The notes below the pieces were generated by a model that was given only the letters and a program-made list of their open reading frames with translations, ran no database searches and was not told where the DNA came from. From Micromonospora kangleipakensis (GTDB lineage Bacteria > Actinomycetota > Actinomycetes > Mycobacteriales > Micromonosporaceae), in the NCBI RefSeq assembly GCF_004217615.1, contig NZ_SHLD01000001.1, forward strand, positions 6,882,001 to 6,946,000: a stretch of 64,000 nucleotides of DNA, in the 5' to 3' direction. The position numbers and the translations under genes are program-made. Each line of letters opens with the position of its first letter. Position 1 is the first letter of the stretch. Below are positions 8,205-16,972 of this stretch, piece after piece.

Positions 8205-11200
8205 TCAGGCGGCGGGTGCCTCCCCAGGAGCCGCCGCCGTGAGGGCGACCGTCGCCTCGGCGCGGACGCCGTTGACGGTCACCGCGAGCAGCACCTGCGC
8301 CCCGGGCCGCAGCGCGGTCAGCCGCCCGGTGGCCGGGTCGAACCGGGCCACGTGCCACGGCTTCACCCCGTCGGCCGCGCCGATGAGCAGGTTCGGCGAG
8401 CCGGACCAGTCGGCGCTGACCGGGGCGGCCACCGGCACGGTACGACCACCGGGCTGGGTCAGCGTCGCGGCGACCGCCGCCGGGTCGCCGACCGCCACGC
8501 TCGCCGGCGCGGTCAGCGCGAGCCGGTCGACGTGGGCGTGGAACTCCGCGTCGACCCAGCGCGGCCCCTCGACGAGCGGGTCGCGTCGGGCGCGCTCCGC
8601 CTCCTCCGGGGTGACCGGGTCGACGCCGAGCTCGGTCCACCCGGTGAAGCCGCCGAGCTGCGGCGGGGTGGACGGGTTCTTGCCGGAGTTGCCGTTGATG
8701 ACGTACGGCACCCCGTCCACCCGGTCGGCGTGGAAGGTGCCGACGTGCCCGTTGACGACGAGCGCGCCCTTGCCGGTGCGGTGCTGGAAGTCGGCCAGCC
8801 ACTGCTCCACCAGCGCCGCCTCCTTGCGGTCACCGAGCTGGCTCGCCTTCGCCGGGCTGGGGTCGCGCGGCGGGTGGTGGAACAGCACGGCGACCGAGCC
8901 GACGGCCGGGTCCGCGGCGGCGGAGTCGAGGGTGTCGCGCAGCAGCTTCACCTGGTCGAACCCGCTGCCGCGCAGGGAGCCGGTGGAGCTGTTCAGGGTG
9001 ACGAACCGGGTGCCGCCGTGGTCGAAGACCCGCGAGGTGTCGCCGAAGACGTTCCGGAAGTTGGTGATCGGGGCGCCCATGATCTCGTGGTTGCCGGGCA
9101 CGTAGTACCAGGGCAGCTCGTCGCCCAGCTCCTCGTCGAGGATCCGCTTGGCCAGCGCGAAGTCCGCCGGGTACGCGGTGTCCACGAAGTCCCCGTCGAT
9201 GATCAGGAAGTCCGGCTTCGCCGCCTTGACCTCGCGGAGCGTACGGCGGGCCTGGGCGACCAGGTCGCTGTCCGGGTCGGCGGCGACGAACTGGGCGTCG
9301 GACATGACCGCGAAGCGCCAGGGCGCGCCGTCCACGGTGCCGTCGCGGAGCACCACCCGGTCGGTGCGCGGCTCCTCCGGCGGCGCCTGGACCGTCGGGG
9401 GCACCTTCGCCACCAGGTCGTCGATGACGATCTCGCTGGTGTACTGCGCCGCCGGGTTGGTCTCCGCCACGTAGAACCGGCGGACCCGGACCGGGTACTG
9501 CACGCCGGCCGGGACCGCGAACTCGACGTACTTCCAGCCGGTCCAGGTGATGTAGGGGCCGCGCAGCACGTGCTGGGTGTCCTGGGCGTCGTGCAGGTGC
9601 AGGCTGGGCCACTCCCCCTTGCCGTTGCCGTGGATCCACATGCCGAACGCCTGCGGCTGGCCGGGGACCTCGATCCAGGCCGGCGGGTCGGCGTACGCGG
9701 CCCGGGTGCCGGTGGACTGGCTGAAGTCGTACGACAGCTTGAGGCCCGGGCCGGTGTGGCCCGGCGCCGGGGCGACGGAGCCGCTGGCCCGGGCCTGGCT
9801 GAACTTCCAGGACGGCGCGTCGTCGAAGCCGGCGACCGGGACGTCGGTCAGTCCGACGGTGACCGGCAGCACGGTGGTGCGGTCGCCGACGTGGACGGTG
9901 ACCAGGGCGGAACCGCTGTCGCCGAGCGCCTTGACGGAGAGGGTGCCGTCGCCGGTGGGAGTGACCGCGAGCAGCTTTCGGTCGTACTCAAGCTTCAGGT
10001 CGGCCGGCTCGATCGGCGCGGTGTTCCCCTCGGCGTCGTAGCCGACCACCCCGAACAGCCCGGTGTCACCCTGCCGGTTCAGGCCGAGCCGGTCCGCGGT
10101 GGAGTCGATCCGGGCCAGCGGCCCGAGGACGGTGAGGTCGAGGGTGCCGCTGGCCTCCGCCCGCCAGGCGGTGACGGTGCTGCGGCCGGGCGCGCCGGCC
10201 CGGAAGACGCCCTCGTCGTCCATCTTTCCGTGGACGGCCGGATTGGCCCGCCACTCCGGCGCTCCGGCGGCCGGCCCGTACGTCTCGTCGTAGCCGGCGG
10301 CGGTGAGCCGGCGGGTCAGGCCGGGGAAGACCCGGTCCGGGCGGCCACCGCGGATCGGGGCGACGCCGGGCGCGGCGGTCGGGTCGCTCACGGTCTCCAG
10401 CCAGTACCCGGCGAGCCGGCCGCTGCCCTGCGGCGCGTAGATGGCCAGGCCGTTGGGGACCGGTCGTTCGGTGCCGTCCGACGGGCTGTTCTCCACCTGC
10501 ACCGCCGCCGCGCCCGGTTCCCGGGCGAGCAGGGTCGAGGAGCCGCCGCCGTCGAGGTTCAGTGCGGTGTACGCGCCCAGCTCGACCATCATCCGGCCCA
10601 TCTCGGTCTGGGTGACGCCGCGACTGTCCACCTGCCGACCGTCCACGGTCAACATGATCATTCTTCGCCCGTCGGCGGAGAAGCCGACCGAGGTGCGCGG
10701 CGCGAGGGTCGGGTCGGCGATGTTCTGCACCACCCCGTCCCGGACCAGCACGTTGCCGCCGCCGACCGCGGCGCGCAGGCTACCGCCGTCGGACGCCTTC
10801 GGCCGCCAGGCCACGTCCACCGGGTCGCCGGGGCGCAACGCCGCGAGGGCGTCCGCACCGGCCTCCCGGCCGAGCAGCACGGTGGTCCCGGCCGGGATCG
10901 GTCCCTCGCCGGGCGCGGTGGTCACGGCCGCGACCCGGCCGCCGGTCATCGCGACCTCGACGACCCGGGCCGCGCCGGTCACCGCCCGCTGCCGGGGGTA
11001 CGACCCCCAGAGCGGGGTGAAGACGCCGATGCCGTCCCGCTGCACCATGTTGTTGAACTGGGTCAGCGGGACCGGCCCGGCCGGCAGCGTCGCGCTGCCC
11101 TCGAAGCCCACCTGGATGATCCGGCCCAGCCCCTCCGCGCTGATCGCGGCGGCGTTGGCGTGCCCGGCGACCGGCGACTGGATCAGGTCGCCGGAGCGGA

Positions 11201-11666
11201 TGCCGACACCCTGCGCCGCGCCGGAGTTGTTGATGTCGAAGAAGTCACCGTTGACGGCGGCGACCGCCCGGGAGCGGTCCGCCGCCGCGCGCAGCGGCTC
11301 GTCCCGGGTCACCTCTCCGGAGTTGACGTAGTCGACGGTGACGCCGCCGGAGAGGTCGGCGGTGAGCGCGTCGGCGCGCAGCCAGCCCTCGGCGTCGTAC
11401 CGGTCGAAGGAGGTGAGGTCGAGTCCGGGGGCGACCGGGCGGATGGTCTTCGCGGTCTCCAGGCCGTCGGCCGGCTCGACGCCGGCCGCCGGGGCCAGCG
11501 CCACCGAGGAGGCGGGGTAGGAGGAGGCGGCGGGGGCGTCCTCGACGGCGGTGCGGGCGTCACCGGCGGGCGCCGCGAGGCCGGCCGGGGCCGGTCCGGG
11601 AATGCTGAGCAGCGGCGTCAGCAGCAGGACGCCGGCGAGACGGGCGGATCGTCTGCGGGTACGCAT
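8205..11666 (-). CDS. Large secreted protein: phosphodiester glycosidase domain plus calcineurin-like phosphoesterase domain
   Basis: 1153 aa with a Sec signal peptide (basic MRTRRRSAR, hydrophobic core, cleavage near the Ala-rich residues 25-35). Residues about 90-420 form a phosphodiester glycosidase (NAGPA/PF09992) domain, with VNGDFFD and the signature ALNLDGGGSSTLL. A middle stretch holds Ig-like and jelly-roll-like beta regions. Residues about 750-1010 form a metallophosphoesterase domain with IIDGDFVD, VPGNHE, FHHPP and NGHVG; the first metal motif is SDAQF rather than SD-x-H. A beta tail ends the protein. It probably trims phosphodiester-linked sugars from wall or extracellular polymers, but the substrate is inference. 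It lies beyond the rho terminator and so is probably transcribed alone. Confidence 0.85.
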   Translation of the reverse strand: MRTRRRSARLAGVLLLTPLLSIPGPAPAGLAAPAGDARTAVEDAPAASSYPASSVALAPAAGVEPADGLETAKTIRPVAPGLDLTSFDRYDAEGWLRADALTADLSGGVTVDYVNSGEVTRDEPLRAAADRSRAVAAVNGDFFDINNSGAAQGVGIRSGDLIQSPVAGHANAAAISAEGLGRIIQVGFEGSATLPAGPVPLTQFNNMVQRDGIGVFTPLWGSYPRQRAVTGAARVVEVAMTGGRVAAVTTAPGEGPIPAGTTVLLGREAGADALAALRPGDPVDVAWRPKASDGGSLRAAVGGGNVLVRDGVVQNIADPTLAPRTSVGFSADGRRMIMLTVDGRQVDSRGVTQTEMGRMMVELGAYTALNLDGGGSSTLLAREPGAAAVQVENSPSDGTERPVPNGLAIYAPQGSGRLAGYWLETVSDPTAAPGVAPIRGGRPDRVFPGLTRRLTAAGYDETYGPAAGAPEWRANPAVHGKMDDEGVFRAGAPGRSTVTAWRAEASGTLDLTVLGPLARIDSTADRLGLNRQGDTGLFGVVGYDAEGNTAPIEPADLKLEYDRKLLAVTPTGDGTLSVKALGDSGSALVTVHVGDRTTVLPVTVGLTDVPVAGFDDAPSWKFSQARASGSVAPAPGHTGPGLKLSYDFSQSTGTRAAYADPPAWIEVPGQPQAFGMWIHGNGKGEWPSLHLHDAQDTQHVLRGPYITWTGWKYVEFAVPAGVQYPVRVRRFYVAETNPAAQYTSEIVIDDLVAKVPPTVQAPPEEPRTDRVVLRDGTVDGAPWRFAVMSDAQFVAADPDSDLVAQARRTLREVKAAKPDFLIIDGDFVDTAYPADFALAKRILDEELGDELPWYYVPGNHEIMGAPITNFRNVFGDTSRVFDHGGTRFVTLNSSTGSLRGSGFDQVKLLRDTLDSAAADPAVGSVAVLFHHPPRDPSPAKASQLGDRKEAALVEQWLADFQHRTGKGALVVNGHVGTFHADRVDGVPYVINGNSGKNPSTPPQLGGFTGWTELGVDPVTPEEAERARRDPLVEGPRWVDAEFHAHVDRLALTAPASVAVGDPAAVAATLTQPGGRTVPVAAPVSADWSGSPNLLIGAADGVKPWHVARFDPATGRLTALRPGAQVLLAVTVNGVRAEATVALTAAAPGEAPAA

Positions 11667-11751
11667 GGACGACAGTCAACCCGACGCTGCACAGAAGTTT
11701 CAATACCCGGCGGCTGAACCGAAGGAAAACTTCACGCCGGTGCCCGGGTAC

Positions 11752-11788
11752 GACGAAGGGCACGGCCGTGGTGGCCGTGCCCTTCGTC
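11752..11788 (-). terminator. Terminator after rho
   Basis: A 16-bp perfect stem (11752-11767 with 11773-11788) with a five-base loop lies 20 bases past the rho stop. It sits between rho and the start of the large secreted phosphoesterase gene. Confidence 0.8.
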
Positions 11789-11808
11789 GGTGTCCTACCG
11801 GGGCGGTG

Positions 11809-13860
11809 TCACTCCCCCGGCGTCGACTTCGCGATCTGCATCAGGAACTCGATGTTGGTGCGGGACTGCTTGAGGCGGTCCAGCAGCAGGTCGAGCGCCG
11901 CCTGCGAGTCCAGCGAGTGCAGCACCTTGCGGAGCTTGTGGATGATCGCCAGCTCCTCCGGCGCGAGCAGGACCTCCTCCTTGCGGGTACCGGAGGGGTT
12001 GATGTCGATCGCCGGGAAGACCCGCTTGTCGGCGATCTTCCGGTCCAGCTTGAGCTCGGCGTTACCGGTGCCCTTGAACTCCTCGAAGATGACCGTGTCC
12101 GCCATGGACCCGGTCTCCACCAGCGCGGTGGCGAGGATGGTCAGCGAGCCGCCGTTCTCGATGTTGCGGGCCGCACCGAGGAACCGCTTCGGCGGGTAGA
12201 GCGCGGTGGAGTCGATACCACCCGACATGATCCGGCCGCTGGCCGGCGCCGCCAGGTTGTACGACCGACCGAGCCGGGTCACCGAGTCGAGCAGCACGAC
12301 AACGTCGTGCCCCAGCTCGACCAGGCGCTTCGCCCGCTCGATCGCCAGCTCCGCCACCGTGGTGTGGTCCTGCGGCGGACGGTCGAACGTGGCCGCGATG
12401 ACCTCGCCCTTCACCGACCGCTGCATGTCGGTGACCTCTTCCGGCCGCTCGTCGACCAGCACCACCATCAGGTGGCACTCCGGGTTGTTGCGGGTGATCG
12501 CGTTCGCGATCGCCTGCAGCACCATCGTCTTACCCGCCTTCGGCGGCGAGACGATCAGCGCCCGCTGGCCCTTGCCGATCGGCATGACCAGGTCGATCAC
12601 CCGGGTGGTCAGGATGTGCGGCTCGGTCTCGAGCCGCAGCCGCTCCTGCGGGTACAGCGGGGTCAGCTTGTAGAACTCCGGCCGCCGCCGCGCCTCCTCC
12701 GGCTCCATCCCGTTGATGGTGTCCAGCCGGACCAGCGGGTTGTACTTGTCGCGCCGCTGGTCGCTGCCACCGTCGCGGGCGGCCCGGACCGCACCGGTGA
12801 TCGCGTCACCCCGGCGCAGGCCGTACTTCTTGATCTGGGACATCGAGACGTACACGTCGTTCGGGCCGGCCAGGTAGCCGGTGGTCCGGACGAAGGCGTA
12901 GTTGTCGAGCACGTCGATGATGCCGGCCACCGGGACGAGCACGTCGTCCTCGCTGACCTGCGGCTCGCGGCCGCCACCGTCGCCGCCGCCCTCGGGGCGG
13001 TCGCCCCGGCCGCGCCGACGGTCCCGGAACCGGCTGCGCCGGCCACGCCGGCCGCCGCCCTCGCCGTCCTCGTCGGAGTCGTTGTCCCGCTCGGCGCGCT
13101 GGCCACGGTCGTTGCGGTCGCCCCGGTCGCCCCGGTCGCCGCGCTCGTTGCGCTCGCCCCGGTCGCCGCGCTCGTTGCGGTCGCCCCGCTCGGCCCCGCG
13201 CTCGGCACGCTCGCCGCCGCGCTCGGCCCGCTCGGCACGCTCGCCGCCGCGCTCGGCCCGGTCGGCACGCTCGCCGCCGCGCTCGGCCCGGTCGGCACGC
13301 TCGCCGCCGCGCTCGGCACGCTCGGCACCGCGCTCGGCACGCTCGCCGCCGCGCTCGGCACGCTCGGCACCGCGCTCACGACCGCCGCGGCCATCGCCAC
13401 GCTCGGCCCGCTCGCCGGTCTCGGCCGGAGCCTCCTCGGTGCGCGGCTCGGCCGTCGCAACGGCCCGGCCACGACGGGTCCGGGTGCGACCCTCGGTCAC
13501 CTCGGCGGCCGGAGCCGCCGGAGCCTGCTCGGCGGGGCGGCGCTCGGTGTCGGCCCGCTCCTGGAGCACCTCGGCGCGCACCTCTTCGCGGGCGGGAGCG
13601 GCCGCAGCCGCGACCTCGGCCCGCGGTCGAGGGGTCCCGGCGGCGGCGCCGCCCTGCCGCTCGGTGATCGCGCTGATCAGCTCGCCCTTACGCATGCGAG
13701 CCGTGCCGGAGATACCGAGCGACGCGGCCAGGCTCTGCAGCTCTGGCAGCAGCATCGCCGACAGGCCGGTACCGCTGCGCCGACGGCGTGTGGGGGCGGC
13801 GGTGGTGGCATCGCCAGCGACGTTGGAAACATCCGACGTCACGTCGGTGGTGTCGCTCAA
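11809..13860 (-). CDS. rho: Transcription termination factor Rho with long Arg/Glu/Gly-repeat insertion
   Basis: Hexameric RNA-dependent ATPase that ends transcription. The start is a TTG at 13860 preceded by GGGAAGGA, giving 683 aa (E. coli Rho is 419). Order of parts: an N-terminal Rho-N/SAP helical domain (LPELQSLAASLGISGTARMR, residues about 35-75); an acidic/basic low-complexity insertion of about 200 residues rich in RAERGGERAD-type repeats and then RGDR and NERG units; the OB-fold RNA-binding domain; and the ATPase domain with Walker A SPPKAGKTM, Walker B VVVLLDSVTRLGRSYN and the SGGIDSTALYPPKRF loop. High-GC actinobacterial Rho proteins are known for such insertions, which add RNA contacts. 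Codon use in the insertion is strongly repetitive. A leader of almost 300 bases precedes it. Confidence 0.96.
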   Translation of the reverse strand: MSDTTDVTSDVSNVAGDATTAAPTRRRRSGTGLSAMLLPELQSLAASLGISGTARMRKGELISAITERQGGAAAGTPRPRAEVAAAAAPAREEVRAEVLQERADTERRPAEQAPAAPAAEVTEGRTRTRRGRAVATAEPRTEEAPAETGERAERGDGRGGRERGAERAERGGERAERGAERAERGGERADRAERGGERADRAERGGERAERAERGGERAERGAERGDRNERGDRGERNERGDRGDRGDRNDRGQRAERDNDSDEDGEGGGRRGRRSRFRDRRRGRGDRPEGGGDGGGREPQVSEDDVLVPVAGIIDVLDNYAFVRTTGYLAGPNDVYVSMSQIKKYGLRRGDAITGAVRAARDGGSDQRRDKYNPLVRLDTINGMEPEEARRRPEFYKLTPLYPQERLRLETEPHILTTRVIDLVMPIGKGQRALIVSPPKAGKTMVLQAIANAITRNNPECHLMVVLVDERPEEVTDMQRSVKGEVIAATFDRPPQDHTTVAELAIERAKRLVELGHDVVVLLDSVTRLGRSYNLAAPASGRIMSGGIDSTALYPPKRFLGAARNIENGGSLTILATALVETGSMADTVIFEEFKGTGNAELKLDRKIADKRVFPAIDINPSGTRKEEVLLAPEELAIIHKLRKVLHSLDSQAALDLLLDRLKQSRTNIEFLMQIAKSTPGE
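13190..13390 (-). repeat. Tandem degenerate repeats coding the Rho insertion
   Basis: Short direct repeats built from GCTCGGCACGCTCGCCGCCG-like units run in register with the rho reading frame. They encode RAERGGE, RADRAER and similar heptads. Such in-frame repeats are expected to vary in copy number between strains. Confidence 0.75.
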
Positions 13861-14155
13861 TGGATTCCTTCCCTCGATAGGCCGGGACTGCCCGGAGTCG
13901 AAAACCAGGTGGCCGGGCGGCCTCGGTGCACCCGCCTCGCATATGACGCGTCGCGGGAGTCTGTGACACAGCAGCCGGTCGGTTTCCCGACTCACCAACG
14001 TCGGTGAGCAGGTCTCGCCGTCTGCGGCGACCTGTGGAAACTGCGGTGCGGCGTGGGCCTTGGCAGGGGTGACGGGCTGACCGCCGAGAGCTTCGGGGGT
14101 GCGCCGACCCGCAGGAGATCGCATGCTTCGCGGCTGTGCTGAGTCTAGAGCGTAA
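13861..14155 (-). promoter_or_regulatory. Long leader region of rho
   Basis: About 295 bases without a convincing gene lie between thrB and the rho TTG. A possible -10 hexamer TAGACT (minus strand, 14147-14142) would give a transcript leader of about 270 bases. A small hairpin (13991-13996 with 14003-14008) sits inside it. Rho genes commonly control their own expression through termination in a long leader, so that role is inferred here. An open frame continues through the region but shows no recognisable protein. Confidence 0.4.
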
Positions 14156-15094
14156 TCAACTCTTGCGACCTGCGGCAACAGGGTCCCGCTCGGCGTGTCC
14201 CACTCTACCCCGGGTGACCCGGGCACCGCTGACGTCTATGGGCAACTGCCAGAGCTGCCAGTCTGTTCCCGGGTCGAAGCCCTCCGGCACCTCCGTGAGG
14301 GCCAGCACCGTCGGCCCCGCCCCACTCACCACAGCCGCCACACCCGTCGCACGCAAGGCGCTGACCAGGGCCGCCGTCCCCGGCATCCCCCCGGCGCGGT
14401 AGTCCTGGTGCAGCCGGTCGACGGTGGCCGGCAGCAGCAGCCCGGGCGCCACGGTCAGCGCGTGCACCAGCAGCGCCGCCCGGCCGGCGGTCAGTGCGGC
14501 GTCGGCGTGCGGCACGGTGACCGGCAGCGCGGCCCGCGCGGTGGCCGTCAGGCCGCGTTCCGCGGGCACGAAGACCGTCGGCCGGACGCCGTCGGCGACG
14601 GCCAGCGACACCGCGCGCGCCCCGGACGGCTCGGTCCAGGCGATGGTGAAGCCGCCGCGCAGGCAGGGCGCCACGTTGTCGGGGTGCCCTTCGATCTCGG
14701 CGGCCAGCCGCAGCACGGCGTCGTCGTCGAGCCGCTCGGCTCCGTCGGCGACCAGCGCCCGGGCCAGCAGCACGCCCGCGACGATGGCCGCCGAGGAGGA
14801 GCCCAGGCCCCGGGCCTGCGGGATCCGGTTGACGCACTCCAGCGCGAGGCCCGGCGGCTGCCCGCCCAGCACGTCGAAGGCGGCCCGCATGGCCGTCGCG
14901 ACCAGGTGCCGCTCGCCCTCGGGCAGCTCGCCGGCGCCCTCGCCCGTCACCGTCACGCGTACGCCGCCCGGGGTCACCTCGGCCGCCACGTCGTCGTACA
15001 GCCCTAGGGCCAGGCCGAGCGCGTCGAAACCCGGGCCCAGGTTCGCGCTGGTCGCGGGCACCCGGACCCGGACGGGACCGGAGCTGAAAGTCAT
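14156..15094 (-). CDS. thrB: Homoserine kinase
   Basis: Phosphorylates homoserine at its hydroxyl with ATP, supplying O-phosphohomoserine to threonine synthase (thrC at 20487-21536). GHMP-kinase family: VRVPATSANLGPGFDALGLA at the N-terminus, the phosphate-binding loop ARGLGSSSAAIVAGVLLA, and the C-terminal VVSGAGPTVLALT. About 312 aa, the usual length. The ATG at 15094 is preferred; a GTG two codons earlier (15100) is equally open and neither has a good ribosome site. In most actinobacteria thrB follows thrC directly, whereas here three accessory genes separate them. Confidence 0.95.
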   Translation of the reverse strand: MTFSSGPVRVRVPATSANLGPGFDALGLALGLYDDVAAEVTPGGVRVTVTGEGAGELPEGERHLVATAMRAAFDVLGGQPPGLALECVNRIPQARGLGSSSAAIVAGVLLARALVADGAERLDDDAVLRLAAEIEGHPDNVAPCLRGGFTIAWTEPSGARAVSLAVADGVRPTVFVPAERGLTATARAALPVTVPHADAALTAGRAALLVHALTVAPGLLLPATVDRLHQDYRAGGMPGTAALVSALRATGVAAVVSGAGPTVLALTEVPEGFDPGTDWQLWQLPIDVSGARVTRGRVGHAERDPVAAGRKS

Positions 15095-15147
15095 CGGCAC
15101 CGGCTCATGCTAGAGCTCGGGTCCGACATCGCGGCGCTCCGCCCGAT

Positions 15148-15172
15148 TGATGGGAATCGCGCGATTCCATCA
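15148..15172. promoter_or_regulatory. Palindrome upstream of thrB
   Basis: TGATGGGAATCGC (15148-15160) is followed immediately by GCGATTCCATCA (15161-15172), an inverted repeat with one extra base. It lies in the gap between the end of the MFS gene and thrB. The absence of a loop suits a protein-binding operator better than a terminator. The regulator is unknown. Confidence 0.4.
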
Positions 15173-15222
15173 GCCTGACGCCGATCCACCAACGGGCTGG
15201 CCCCGGGCGACGGACCGGGTGG

Positions 15223-16467
15223 TCAGGAGGCGGAGGCGGACTCCGGCTCGGTCGCCGGATCGGTGAGGGAGAGCCGGCGGGTGGCCAGCCGCCAGCCGAC
15301 CGCGTACACCAGGGTGACCAGGCCGCAGCCGGCCAGCACCGTCCGCTCGCTCACGGCGTCCACCACCAGGGCCACCACCAGCTGGCTGACCGAGATGGCC
15401 AGCGTCGCCAGCATCATGTCGGTGGCGAAGACCCGGCCGCGCAGCCGGTCCGGCACCTCGCCCTGCAGGGCGTAGTTGGAGAGCACCCAGTTGCTGCCGC
15501 CGCCGAAGTGGGCGAGGAAGACGAGCACCAGCACCAGCGGGAACCAGCTGACCAGCGAGGCGCCCAGGTAGGCCACGCCGTACAGGGACATCGACAGGGC
15601 CAGGCCCACCAGCAGCCAGGCCCGGTTGGTGAGCACCCGCCGCATCAGGATCGGCCCGACCAGGGCGCCCGCGCCCCGGGACGCGAAGAGCAGGCCGGTG
15701 CCGACCGCGCCGACCCCGTACACGCCGGCGAGCAGCGGGAAGACGGTCAGCACGCCGTTGCCCAGCCCGACCGCCGACTTCACGGTGACCAGCGCCAGCA
15801 CCCGGGGCCGGTGGCCGATGTAGCGCAACGCCTCGCGGATCGCCGGCCAGGTGCGCTGCACCGGACCACCGGGCTCGCGGGCGGACTGCAACGGACGGCG
15901 GATGAACGCGGCCAGGCCCGCCGCGAGCGCCAGGCCGACCGCCGCCACCCAGAAGCAGGCGTACGGGCCGGCGGCGGCGCTCAGCATGCCGCCGAGCGAG
16001 GCGCCGACGACCGTCATGGTGCCCCAGGCGGAGCCGGCGACGGCGTTGCCGGCGGCGAGATCGTCCGGGTCGAGCACGTTGGGCAGGGCCGCCTGGGCGG
16101 CAGGCGAGTAGAAGGCCTTCGCCACCGCCACGGCGCCGATCGCCACCAGCGCCAGCCACGCCGTCCCGGCGCTGCGGACCCCGAGCAGCAGCAGGACGCC
16201 GACCAGGGCGGCGACGTTGGCCACCATCATGATCTTCCGGCGGTCGAACCGGTCCGCGATGGTGCCGGTGTACGGCAGCATCAGCGCCACCGTGCCGGTG
16301 TCCACGGCGAGCACCAGCGCGCCCCACACCCCGCTGCCGGTCAGCTCGGGCAGGAGCACCAGCAGGGGCACCATCACGAACCAGTCCGCCCCGAAGACCA
16401 CCAGCTCGGCGAGGAAGAGGTTGCGGAAGTCGCGGTTGCGGACGAGGACCGAGAGGGTGGGTGACAC
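15223..16467 (-). CDS. MFS exporter, EntS-like (MFS_3) family
   Basis: 414 aa integral membrane protein with about 12 hydrophobic segments. FRNLFLAELVVFGADWFVMV is segment 1. The loop between segments 2 and 3 carries GTIADRFDRRKIMMVAN, the MFS signature (a variant of GxLxDRxGRR). The family exports siderophores, drugs or other small molecules; no substrate can be named. The GTG start at 16467 gives MSPTLSVLVRNRDFRNL, the standard N-terminus of this family. It sits just downstream of the broken deacetylase gene, with a 21-base gap. Confidence 0.88.
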   Translation of the reverse strand: MSPTLSVLVRNRDFRNLFLAELVVFGADWFVMVPLLVLLPELTGSGVWGALVLAVDTGTVALMLPYTGTIADRFDRRKIMMVANVAALVGVLLLLGVRSAGTAWLALVAIGAVAVAKAFYSPAAQAALPNVLDPDDLAAGNAVAGSAWGTMTVVGASLGGMLSAAAGPYACFWVAAVGLALAAGLAAFIRRPLQSAREPGGPVQRTWPAIREALRYIGHRPRVLALVTVKSAVGLGNGVLTVFPLLAGVYGVGAVGTGLLFASRGAGALVGPILMRRVLTNRAWLLVGLALSMSLYGVAYLGASLVSWFPLVLVLVFLAHFGGGSNWVLSNYALQGEVPDRLRGRVFATDMMLATLAISVSQLVVALVVDAVSERTVLAGCGLVTLVYAVGWRLATRRLSLTDPATEPESASAS

Positions 16468-16488
16468 GCCGGAACCCTATCGGGCCGG

Positions 16489-16841
16489 TCAGACGGCCGT
16501 GGCCTGACCGAGCAGCTGGGAGACCGTCACGAAGGGGTCCTGGTGGGCCCAGCCGTGGTTGCCCACCTCGTGCCGGCCCAGCCGCCCGCGCAGCAGCGCG
16601 GCGTGCTGCCGGACCCGCGCGCCGACCAGGAAGAACGTGGCCGGTACGGCGAGCTGGTCCAGCGTGTCCAGCACCATCGGCGTCCACTGTGGCAGCGGGC
16701 CGTCGTCGAAGGTGAGCGCGATCAGCCGGTCGCTGGCGCGTACCCCCAGGTGACCTCGACGGCGCCGGCGCCATGGCCCCCGCCCCCGCCCCCGCCCCCG
16801 CCCCGGGACGGTCGCCCCTTCCGGAGCGATCCGACACTCAC
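16489..16841 (-). pseudogene. Polysaccharide deacetylase (NodB family) remnant, frameshifted and truncated
   Basis: Two pieces in different frames match one gene. The first begins at GTG 16841, reads through a Gly tract coded by GGGGGC hexamers and ends in VEVTWG. The second continues VRASDRLIALTFDDGP (catalytic Asp motif), ATFFLVGARVRQHAALL and the metal motif NHGWAH, and stops at 16489. The break falls at a run of five G (minus strand of 16743-16747); one extra G would join the frames. Even when joined, the product is about 118 aa and lacks NodB motifs 3-5 (RxPxG and beyond), so it is truncated as well. A sequencing error could explain the frame break but not the lost C-terminus. Confidence 0.65.
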
Positions 16842-16925
16842 AGTATGCGACAACTCACACACGGTACAGCGCCGGACATCGGACGCAGCTCGTCCCACGG
16901 ATGACGCCGCACCGCCGGACGAAGA

Positions 16926-16956
16926 CGCCCCCGGCAGGCTCGGCCTGCGGGGGGCG
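16926..16956 (-). terminator. Terminator after the RND transporter gene
   Basis: A 14-bp stem with a single mismatch (16926-16939 with 16943-16956) and a three-base loop, 16 bases past the RND gene stop. Confidence 0.65.
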
Positions 16957-16972
16957 GCTCCGGGTCACCCGC

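Noticed and set aside
8178..11717. 1179-codon open frame on the plus strand
   Set aside because: It is the antisense shadow of the secreted phosphoesterase gene; its translation is low-complexity Gly/Arg/Val with no domain, as expected from GC-rich third positions.
13190..13390. CRISPR-like regular repeats
   Set aside because: Units are short, without unique spacers, and in frame inside rho; they encode the known type of Rho insertion.
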